NCBI GenBank assembly: GCA_034509495.1
Contig: CM067505.1
Span: 11,481,603 to 11,545,602 of the forward strand
Length of the DNA: 64,000 nt
Direction: 5' to 3'
DNA from: Acestrorhynchus altus
Taxonomy: Eukaryota > Chordata > Actinopteri > Characiformes > Acestrorhynchidae
Position 1 is the first letter of the stretch. Each line of letters opens with the position of its first letter. The notes below the pieces were generated by a model that was not told the origin of the DNA, did no database searches, and saw only the letters and a program-made list of their open reading frames with translations. The translations under genes were made by a program, and so were the position numbers. This document shows, piece by piece, positions 24,701 to 36,360 of the stretch.

Positions 24701-27700
24701 CACACATCCACCCCACACACACACACATACCTCTGTCTTTTTTTCTTTATGCATCTGCAGGTTTCTGCCATTTGTTTTTGCCTGAAGACCAGTACCCCAA
24801 AGGCTTTGCCTTTGATACAGATGATGTCAACTTCCAGACAGATAACCTGTGCTTTGTGGGGTTGATGTCAATGATTGATCCTCCCCGCGCTGCAGTACCA
24901 GATGCTGTGGGCAAATGCCGATCAGCTGGCATAAAAGTCATCATGGTGACAGGCGACCATCCAATCACAGCGAAGGCAATCGCCAAGGGTGTGGGAATCA
25001 TATCTGAAGGAAATGAAACAGTGGAAGATATCGCTGCTCGTCTTAATATCCCTGTTAGCCAGGTTAATCCCAGGTACTGTTCCGTTCACCTAATAGCACA
25101 CACATGGACACAAAAATAGGATGTAGTACATTAATTAAAACTAAAAGTATTTTGTCGGAGCGGAAAAATAAATTTTATTTAATTACACTGTGTTTCAGGC
25201 AGGTGAACAGTGATGTCTAGCTCTGTTCATGAAAATGTATCATATAAGATTTAGTTTCTCACCAAAAAGATTGTGTAAGGATGGCTGGAATGTGGTGGAG
25301 AGAAAATCTATCGTATTAGAATAGATATCCAAAAGTAGCACTTGTGGACAACACTATGGCAGAGAATACTCCATTTGAAATAAAATAAAAAATAAAAGCA
25401 AAATCAAACCTAACATTGCACAGTAAATCAAGATCACAGTATGACATTTAACAGAATTATTGAATCATAATTAATTTACTATTATTTATTATTAATTAGG
25501 TATTTTGTAATAATGAAATGAAGTTTATTTGTATGATTTTTTCAACTGATATTGTCACAATGCAGCTTTACAGAAATTCAAATTAGGGAAAAGTCAACAC
25601 ATAAAGCATACAAAAACATAAACCCCCTGAGAGCAAACCAAAAGACATCCTTGGCAAAGAAAAACTCCCTCAATCTACAAACTAAATAAAACAATGTTTT
25701 TGTTTTGTGCTATGTGACATCAGGGATGCCAAAGCTTGTGTGATCCATGGCTCAGATCTGAAGGATATGACCCAGGAGCAGATGGATGATGTGCTTAAGA
25801 ACCACACCGAGATTGTTTTCGCTCGCACTTCACCCCAACAGAAGCTCATCATTGTAGAGGGCTGCCAGAGACAGGTGCAAACAAATGTTAATGCATAATG
25901 CCTTGGTATTGCTTCATGTGTGGTATGATTGTATTTTTAACTTTATTCATAGTGATAACACTGATTAAAATCTCTTTAGAAATGATTTATAATGAAATAA
26001 AACCTCTTATGGCCTTAGCATTATTTAGATCAACTATTTTCCATTGTTCATGTTCATTGTTTGCAAAGTCTGTGAATTATAGACAGTGCCTTGCAAAATA
26101 TTCAATCCCCCATCAGATTTGTTTTGTTGAAAACTTACACTTTCTTATTTTGTGCTCAAAATTATTTACATTGAAATGGCTTAATGTAAAAAAATTAAGC
26201 AGTTTATACAGGAGTTTACACAGATTGTAAGTACTGCCTTGAAATGGCTTAAAAATGGAATCTTCCTGTAAATCATCTAAAAAATGATTAATCTAACAGG
26301 GATGATTCACAGTTTAAAAGGTTATAGTTTGAGTAGCATTTAGCTAGGATCTCAGTAAAATCTGTGAAAATGAAGACCAAAGAGTCTAAGAAGACTAAAG
26401 AATATTTTACATGGAGTTGTAGATATTTAGAAGTAAAGGCAACAAAAATATACAAGTATTTGGGTGTTGTAGTCAACACTGTGGAATCAATTGTGAGAAA
26501 ATTGAAGCAGCATCATACCATCCAGGCACTATTTGGACAAGGTTGATTCTTGAAACTGGGTGTTAGAACAAAAAATAGACTTGTGTGGGAATCACTGTGA
26601 AGCCAACAATTACTTTCTTGGATTTAGAGTGGCTCAAGATGGAATGATGGTGCACTAGCACTGTTCAGCCATGTTAAGAGTTCTGCAGTCCACAAGCATC
26701 ATCCAAACTTAAAGCTGTAATTGTAGGAACAGCATTTTTCAGACGAATAATGAATTATTAATGAACAAATATGTCTACAAAATATTGACTGAAACAACAT
26801 TTGCAATCCAGTCATATGCTATATATATATATCCATATGTTTGAATTCTATTCAATGCATTAGACTACATTAAGTTGCACCCATGCACATCTTGACTGAT
26901 GCTTTTTTAGAATATAGAATAGAATAAAACACCCTGGAGCAGAACGTGTAGCTATTGGCACCATATCTAACGCCAGGCATATTCAAGAATGTCAGCCTGA
27001 CTTCACTAGCATAAATGCAGTCAAATCCTCACAGCTGTGCTCCAAAGTGTTGTCTGGACAGTTGATTATGGAACAAATAATTAATGAGCAGGTCTCTCTG
27101 CTCCATTTACCCAGATATTGTATCTAATAACTTTTAGAGGAGTTGAATAATTTTACAAGCTTACCTCTTTGTTAGATAACAAATATAGATAAATAGATAA
27201 CAAATTATCTATTTTTTTAAGATATAAAGGTCAATGCAGGAATATGCGTCTGTGTTTTTCAGGGTGCCATTGTGGCTGTGACGGGCGATGGTGTGAATGA
27301 TTCACCAGCTCTTAAAAAGGCTGACATTGGTGTTGCCATGGGAATCTCTGGTTCAGATGTTTCCAAGCAGGCAGCTGACATGATCCTGTTGGATGACAAC
27401 TTTGCCTCCATTGTCACTGGTGTGGAAGAAGGTTAGAGATAGTTTTGAAATGACAATAAGATAATCAAAATAAAAAAAGAACAAAAATAACAAAGTATTC
27501 TGATATATGTTTCTTTTGTACATTTAGGGCGTCTGATCTTTGATAACCTGAAAAAGTCCATTGCCTATACTCTGACCAGCAACATTCCTGAAATCACTCC
27601 CTTCCTGTTCTTCATTATGGTTAACATTCCTCTTCCTCTTGGGACCATCACCATTCTCTGTATTGACCTTGGAACTGACATGGTGAGACACACACACTTG

Positions 27701-30700
27701 CACATGAAGATGCATGTTAATATAGAACAAACTATATATCTAGATGTGTAAATGCACACACAACTTGTCTAGTCCCTGTAGAGTAGTATTGCCAGTAGAA
27801 TAGGACTCACTGAAGTAGATAAACATGAACCTACTGGCAATATCGTTAATGCCAGGCATGGGCTAGACAAGTATTAACCCTCCTTAACTGTACTGAGCAG
27901 TGGATTTGTGTTCTTTGGCATGGCGGTGTTCTATCCAATACTTTTGGGATGAGTTAGGGATGAGGAATTTAAACCAACCCTTACTGTAGTGCTTTAAAAC
28001 CTGGTAGGAAAGTATCAAAATCAGTCTAGGGATTATTAGAACCCATGTGCCTGAGATAAAGAGCAGAGTTTAGTCCTAGCATGGTGACTGTGCATGTGCA
28101 ATTCTACCTGATGCCAGCATAAGTCTTATTACAAGTATGGACAATCTCCAGAGATATTAATGGTTCTGTGTCTACTGTACACAATGTCATTAAGAAGTTG
28201 ACAGCCCCTGGCACTGTAGCTAAGCTCCTTGGACAAGATCAAATGGTGGCTAAGGAACCTCAGTCAATTTCCAAACAATTTCAAGCTGACCTACAAACGC
28301 AATTATTAGAAAATGGAAGAAACACAAGATGAGTGTCAATCTTCCTCGGTCTAGGGCTCCATGAAATCTCGTCACGTGGGGTAAGGAGGTTTCTGAAAAA
28401 CCAACATGGGAGGCCATTGTTAATGACCTAAAGAAATCTGGTACCACAGTTTCAACCATTACCATTTGTAACACACTACACTGTCATGGATTAAAATCCT
28501 GCAGGGCAGACAAGGTTCCCCTGGTCATGCCAGCACATGTCCAGGCCCATGTGAAGTTTGCCAGTGACCATCTTTAGGGTATCAACTACCCCTCCTTGAA
28601 CTGCCACCTTACGGTGGTGGAGGGGTTTGAGTGCCAGAATGATCCAAGGAGCTATGTTGCACGGTAGTTTTTTACCCCCTGTCAGGGTCTCCCATGGCAA
28701 ACAGGTCCAAGGTGATGGGCCCAACCAAGATCAGTTCGAAAACCCCAATGAAAAATCATAATAAAGGCCCCGCAACATCGCCTGATATGGCGCAACCGGG
28801 GCCCCACCCTGGAGCCAGGCCTGGTGTTGGGGCTCGGGAGCGAGTGCCTGGTGGCCGGGTCTTTGCCCATGGGGCCCAGCCGGGCCCAGCCCGAAGACGT
28901 GGGCCATTCCTCCTGTGGGCCCACCACCCACAGAGGAAACCATTGGGGTCAGGTGCCTTGTGGATTGGGTGGCGGGACAGAGCAGCTGGCTGTTGGGACG
29001 TGGAATGTCACCTTGCTGGGGGGGAAGGAGCCTGAGCTTGTGCAGGAGGTTGAGAGGTACCGGCTAGAGATAGTCGGGCTCACTTCCACACACAGCTTGG
29101 GCTCTGGAACCCAACTCCTTGAGAAGGGTTGGACCCTCTACTCTGGAGTTGCCCAGGGTAAGAGACATCGGGCTGGTGTGGGCTTGCTTATACCTCCTCA
29201 GCTCAGTTGTCTCATGTTGGAGTTTACCCCAGTGAACGAGAGGGTCGCCTCTCTGTGCCTTCGGGTAGGAGAGAGGACTCTGACCACTCCTGGAGCGGTT
29301 CGTAGCCGAGTGTGAAGCAGCTGGGAAGCGAATCAGCACCTCCAAATCTGAGGCCATGGTTCTCGACCGGAAGAGGTTGGCTTGCCCTCTCCAGATTGGT
29401 GGAGCTGTCCTGCCCCAAGTGGAGGAGTTCAAGTATTTTGGTGTCTTGTTCACGAGTGGGGGTGAGAGGGAGTGTGAGATTGACAGGCGGATCGGACCAG
29501 TCATGTGGTTGGTGTATCGGTCCGTTGTGGTGAAAAAGGATTTACTGGTCAATCTAAGTTCCTACCCTCACCTATGGTCATGAACTGTGGGTAATGACCG
29601 AAAAGACAAGATCACAGATACAAGCAGCCAAAATGAGTTTCCTCCATAGGGTGGCCGGGTGCTCCCTTAGAAATAAGGTGAGATCCTCAGTCACCGGGAG
29701 GAGCTTGGAGTAGAGCCGCTGCTCCTCTACATCGAGAGGAACCAGTTGAGTTGGCTCGGGCATCTTTTTCGGATTCCCCCAGGACGTCTCCCCGGGGAGG
29801 TGTTCCAGGCACGTCCTACATCAGATTTTAGGGCTGTTTTTCTGTAAAGGGGACAGAATGAATGCACCATATTGAAGGGAGGATGGTTGGGGCCATGTAT
29901 CACAAGATTTTGGCCAACAACCTCCTTCCCTCAGTAAGAGAGCATTGAAGATGGGTTGTGGCTGGGTCTTTCAGCATGACAATGACTCAAAACACACAGC
30001 CAGGTCAGCTAAGGAGTGGCTCTGTAAGAACTATTTCAAGGTCCTGGTGTGGCCTAGCCAGTTTCCAGACCAGAACACAATAGAAAATCTTTGGAGGGAG
30101 CTGAAACACAGTGTTGCCCAGCGACAGCCCCGAAACCTGAAAGATCTGGACATTATCTGTATGGAGGAGTGAGCCAAAATCCCTGCTGTAGTGTGTGCAA
30201 ACTTGGTCAAGAACTACAGTAAATTGTCTGTCTTCTGTAATTGCAAAGGTTTCTGTACCAAATATTAATTTCAGTTTTTTTGTTGCATCAAAAACTTATT
30301 TCATACAATAAATGTAAATTCATTATTTAAAAATTTTCTGGTTTTCTTTTTGAAAACTCTCTCACAGTTGAAAGTGTATCTATGATAATAATTAAAGATC
30401 TTTCCATTCTTTGTTGGTGGGAAACCTTGCAAAATGAGCCGTGCATCAAATACATATTTTCCCCACTGTATGTAAAGCCTGTCTTTGTACCAGAAAACAT
30501 TTTTTTTAAACATTCAAAGAAATGAGCATGGCCCCTACAGTCAGAGACAGTGGAGACAATGGAATTGTTTTGGGGTTGTTTTGGCACTGTAGGCCTTGAC
30601 TGTGTGCATGGTATTATGACTACCAAAACAGTGTAGGCCCCAGTCTCAGTCTAAGAAGCTGGATCTCCATCACTTGTCATGGGTCTTCCAGCAGAATAGT

Positions 30701-33649
30701 TACCAAAGCATACACATAGGAGGCACCCCTCAAATCTTAAAAGAAACATGTTTTTGGTTAGAGGGAGTGACTGATTTCAGTTAGTACTTCCAGAGAGTGA
30801 CCTTACAAAGGATGTGAGTTTAGTGCGTTGTTCCAATGCACCAAAAAAAAAAAACTTGTGAGTTGCAAAATATTAGTAATTACAACATTGTTCTTGAAAT
30901 GGCAATTTCTGAAAGAATGACAGGGCTGCCAAAATTTTGCCCAGGACTTGACATACAGTTTTTGAATGCACATGCAATATCAACAAACTGGTCCTTAAAA
31001 CATGCACATAAGGATTTCCTGTTTTTGTAATCATGCAGTAAACTCTTAATTAAATACATTTTAGTTTCATATACTTTTCACACAGCCATTCTGTTTACTA
31101 TATCCCAGGTGCCTGCCATCTCTTTGGCCTATGAAGCAGCTGAGAGTGACATCATGAAACGTCAACCTCGCAACCCTCTGAGGGACAAGCTGGTCAATGA
31201 GCGTCTTATCAGCATTGCCTATGGACAGATTGGTAAGTGCACAGCATACATATTTTATTTATATATTGATACACAAAGAAAAAATCTATCTATTAAACTG
31301 AGTGAATAAATGAAAGAGGAGATTTTTTTATGTGAGACTTACATTTAGTTATATGCTCAGTCATTATGCTCTGTCAAGAAGCCCTAACCCAAGTGGTCTA
31401 GGAATTTTGTGCTGTACAGAATAGTTGTTATATTAGAAAACTTGAACACATTTACTGATCTTTTAAAATGTCATGTTCATCATATTCCTGAAAGAGATCA
31501 CATTGGGTGCATGCACAGGGACTGTGCTTTTTCCAGTCATTGTTTTGGCACTTTGGTCCAAAATATAATTTTTTAAATCAGTGCGGTTAATAGCTCATGA
31601 AGACTAAAGTCCAGGATGTAAAATTATATTTTTATATATTATATATTTCATAAGATCAATAAGAAAAGCCTGAACAACACAAACATTCCCAATTCCTGAG
31701 AATTATGATTATTTATACACTCAACATTTGTGTCAGTGCTGACATAGAAGCCCAGGTTGCTTTGATAGTGACGTTCAGTTCATCTGTATTGCTGAATCAG
31801 GTGTTTCTCATATTCTCTTCACAATACCCTATGGATCTTCTATGTTGTTTGCCAATGACCTACAACGCTTGCCAATGTAACACTGTAATATCATGATTGG
31901 CAAAACATTGGGTTGTTCTTTTAGCGCTGTGGGGAGGTGCCATTAAGCATTTTAGCAGATGGAAGCATGATCTTATGTTCTTAAACCTCCTGGTAGACAG
32001 CTGTGGACATAATAAAACACAGTGGACTAGCACCAGCAGATGACATGGCACCCTAAACTTTTTCAATTCAATCTCAATTTGAGCCTTTCGGACACTTGAT
32101 TTCCAAATGAAATCAAAATTTTACTTTCATCCAAAAGAGGACCACTGAGCTTTTTCTCCTTATCCAGGTAAAACCCCTGTTCCAGGAGGGGTTTTATATT
32201 ATGAATGCTGTCTTTGTATATTTTCCTGTGTCTGTGTGTGGTGGCCTTAGCCATGGTTCTTGAATTAACTTTTATTGGCAAGGCTGTGGTCATCCTAGTT
32301 GCTAGTGCATCTTTTCTTTTTTCCCTTAAGCTCAACTTTCCATTAAAGCACTTTGAGTACAGTCAGCTTTTTCAGCAATGGCCTTCTGTTGCTTTCCCTG
32401 TTTATTGAGGGTGTTGATGATCATCTCCTAGACAACTGTCAAGTCAGTAGTCTTCCCAATGGTTGTGGTTGCTGAACTAGACCAAACAAAACACAGTATT
32501 TAAAGTGTTGTGTATTGAAAATAAAGCAAAGTCTTTATGTGTTATGAATATATGACAGTTTATAATTTTTTTTTTATTAAATGAACAAAAAGGTTTTATG
32601 ATTATACTGCCTGATGTTTTTTTAAAAACATTCAGTATACTGTTTGCTTTTGCAGGTATGATTCAGGCTCTGGGTGGATTTTTTGCCTACTTTGTGATTA
32701 TGGCTGAGAACGGGTTCCTGCCCTCACTTTTGGTGGGCATCCGGCTCAATTGGGACGATCGTTCAAACAATGATCTAGAGGACAGCTATGGCCAGCAGTG
32801 GGTGAGTAGAGAAACATAATGCTCCTTCTTTGTTTCTTTGTACTGTATGCAATCGAGACAAACACCCCATGTAACAGTTGCTCCAGCAGTAGATAATTTG
32901 CTAAAATAACCATCTGCGCTATGAATTACACTAATGAAATACATACAGCACCATTCATGTTCACGCATCGTAATTACTTGCATAAACAGAAAACACCAGA
33001 TTGTTGTAGTAATGTGTTAATAATTAATATGTGCCAATTTCTTAGCATTTTTTGTGATGTCTTCCTTTCGGCATCTTGTGATTTGTTCCTTCATTTTCTA
33101 CCTGCTTCTGCTTTTGTTTTCTTCTTTCCACCTTCTTTCTCAGACCTATGAGCAGAGGAAGATTGTAGAGTTCACCTGTCATACAGCCTTCTTTGTAAGC
33201 ATTGTGGTGGTACAGTGGGCCGACGTCATCATCTGCAAGACCAGACGTAACTCTGTATTCCAACAGGGCATGAAGTTAGTTCCTCTCTTACTTCTTTCTT
33301 GCCTTCTCACTGTATTTTTCTTTTCTTCCTCTCCCCTGTTCTCATTCTCTTACTCTATTTTAGTGTCCCCATTCATTTTTCCTATAGCTTATCATTTCTC
33401 CTTTCAGAGGTCACATTCAGACATTTTTTGTCAGTGTAGGATGAGTATTTGGCTTTCATATCTCAATGCAAATGCTGGCTGCCCTCACATATGACAGTGT
33501 TTTTTTATTAGGAATAACTGACAGCATGATTAACAGAGTATTTGGTACTGATTTTTGCATAATGCTTATTAGCCCCTCATAACTTATGTGACCTTGTTGC
33601 AGCTTTCATATTTTTATTAACACTTTTCATTTTTGAGTCTGGGTTTATT

Positions 33650-33706
<57 letters not shown>

Positions 33707-36316
33707 GGAATAAAATCTTAATTTTTGGCCTGTTTGAGGAAACAGCCCTGGCTGCCTTCCTCTCTTATTGCCCAGGCATGGATGTGGCGCTCAGGATGTA
33801 CCCTCTCAAGTACGTGTTTCATTAACACTTCCACACACAGGTTGATTTGCACTGATTTGCATTATTATCATAATGCACTGATTAACTGACTATTTGAAAT
33901 AATCTTTATTTTCTGCCATAAAGCAAAATGGGTCCTATTTAAGAGCACATTGTCAATGTTAAATAGAATGCCACATTTCTAAATAAAATGTTCCCTGGGT
34001 ATCTATAGGTGCTGTTCCATGCTATCTAAAGTGCTGTCTATAAGTGGAAGTGGAAGGTTTAGGAACAACACCTTAACCACAAACCTCTAGGCCACACAAA
34101 TGCACCACAAAGGGCTCAAGTGTGTAAAAATAGTTTATTCTTTATTTCCACCTTTTCTGGAATAAACATTAACATTATAGCTGTTCTGTGTGAGCTAAAG
34201 CCTAAGCTCACCATGCCTATTGCCAAATGTCAGCTAGGTGTTATAAGGCACTGAAGCCGTTGAAACTTACAACAATTTTATATTGCTAATGATAATGGAT
34301 AATACCAACACTGTTAGCTTTGGGCGTTTGAGGTAATTTGTAATCCGGTTGTTTCATCAATCAATACAGGTGCTGGCTTTTGAGACAGCATAAGCAGCAA
34401 GGGATTAACCCAGCTGTCAAAGAATGTTACAGGAATGTTTACAGGTGTCCACTAAGTTAGCCTGTAACATTACCAAAATAATGTTTCAGCAATGTTCTGA
34501 AAATGTGTAACATAATGGTTTGTTGTTAACTGCAACAGAAATTTCAGAAACATCTTAAGTTATTTCCCAGTACTTAAATAAATGAAATACATTACATGAT
34601 TTTTTTATGAATTTACTTTTCTACTCTAACACTTGAATTCACATAATAAATTCATAATTTCTGTATGCATTTTCAGCTTCACTAATCTGTCAGCTCCATT
34701 CAGTACTGTAGTTAAAAGTAATGGTGGCTGCAGCACAGTCCAACTCGGTTGGAGAATAGATTTCTAATAGTTGCCAAACACCAAAAGCTGGGTGGAAAGC
34801 ACAAACATTAGCACAAAACATAAAGGTTAGAATATTGTACATAGTGTCAATGGCAGTGTCAGTGTTGCGATGGACCACAGGAACTTTTTCAGTCACTAAA
34901 CTCAAGATCCACAATGAGTTTAACTTTCCATTGGAGTTTGTCTTAGAATGTTTGGCCAGTGTGCTTCTTTTAGGCTTGGTGGGATGTGTGTCTTAGCAAC
35001 ATACTTTCTTAGTTCCTTACAATTTCTTAGTGTAAGGAATGCCATAAATACAATAGATTATATTTTAATAACAGAGATCAAAATAATTTTAAAAGGAACT
35101 ACTGAACAACAGACTGTAAAACAATGCCAACTTTGTAGCATTTGTTAGGGGGGAGTTGCCAACAAAGGTTTTGCACATACGTTTGTATGTAAACCTTTGT
35201 TTATGTTTTACTGTGCTCCATCAAATGATTAGATACAGTTTGGATTTGACAAAATAAAAGAAATATGAATTTAAAAAAGTAAATGCTTAGATTTTTTTAA
35301 AATTAGGCATCTTCCTTCAGCTCCAGAAACCATCAAAGCAAGGTCTAAAAAGACATAGTTTGACTTGTCTTCTACAAGCTTCAAACTATAGGTTTGTCCA
35401 TGTTTGAGATAAATTGGAAGACGTTAGTGCTGAACCTCTGTATTATCTTACTGATCTTGTGACTAAATACCAGAAAATCTCTACAAGCCTTGTTCCAACT
35501 TTACTTGAAATCTTTCATAGAAGAATGGAGGTTGTTACAGCAGCAGAGGATGGACCTTCTTTATACATTTTACAGTTTGGGGATGAAATGTTAAAGAATG
35601 GGTTTGATTCATATTTGGCTATGTTGTATATTTTTGACAGTTTTTTTTATTTCTACAAGAGCTGAATACCAGGAGGAGCTGCTAGAAAGTCCTCAGTAAA
35701 TGGGGTGTGAATGGTTAAAATTGTGTTTAAAAATAGTGTTTCACTAGTAGTGTAATCACACTGTGTAATTCAAAAGTAGTGTAATCACTTTTGATTGTGG
35801 GATCCTTATTTAATTTTGGAAAGTAAAAGAATATATTTCACAAAGTAACAAAAACTTGTATATTTCCATATATTTCTACAGCAGACTAGCTTTGGGCAAT
35901 ACAGATGCTGGTATTGCTGCTACTGAGTGGAGTTTGGTGGAGTTTAGTCATTATCACAAATAAGGCACTTTACAATGTTTTTATAAAGAGATGATTTAAA
36001 AATGTTTGACAGACTTAGAAGGCATTCTCAAGTGTTAGATCTCTGTTGTACATGTTCTCTGCATTAGTACATTGAAGCAAAGTTGCCCTCTAGTGGTAAA
36101 GATGGAAATAGCAAAACAGAGCCTGGTTGCTTTAATTACAAAGTTTAATTAGCTTTGCCATGCTAGATTATTTAATGCTAAACTCTGATCTTTCCATGTT
36201 TGTTCTCTGTCATTCAGGCCCAGCTGGTGGTTCTGTGCATTCCCATATAGTTTCCTAATCTTTGTTTATGATGAGATCCGAAAGCTCATCCTGCGCCGCA
36301 ACCCAGGAGGTATGCA

Positions 36317-36360
<44 letters not shown>

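Larger units (their letters stand above)
25875..27262 (+). other. atp1a3 intron 13 (1.4 kb)
   Basis: This phase-0 intron is made largely of degenerate Tc1-like material: 26084-26720 and 26918-27100 are listed separately. The remainder is AT-rich with no further signal. Confidence 0.85.
27683..31108 (+). other. atp1a3 intron 15 (3.4 kb), transposon-rich
   Basis: This phase-0 intron has donor GTGAGA and acceptor CCCAG. It contains a Tc1 fragment (27780-27965), another Tc1 N-terminal fragment (about 28100-28290), and a larger Tc1 relic (28291-30470) interrupted by a LINE fragment (28575-29818). 30471-31108 holds nothing identifiable beyond a short A-run. Confidence 0.9.

Noticed and set aside
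27770..27890. An inverted repeat with ATTGCCAGTAG / CTACTGGCAAT and CTTGTCTAG / CTAGACAAG arms, considered as a structured RNA or MITE
   Set aside because: The interior and right arm match Tc1-family transposase sequence. The pairing is imperfect and better explained as part of that fragment.
28824..29315. A 163-codon open frame in intron 15
   Set aside because: It is the endonuclease part of the nested LINE fragment, not a host gene. It ends at an internal deletion.
35414..35665. An 83-codon open frame in intron 19 as a possible novel exon
   Set aside because: Its end matches the C-terminus of a Tc1-type transposase (RRMEVVTAAEDGPS), so it is a transposon remnant.
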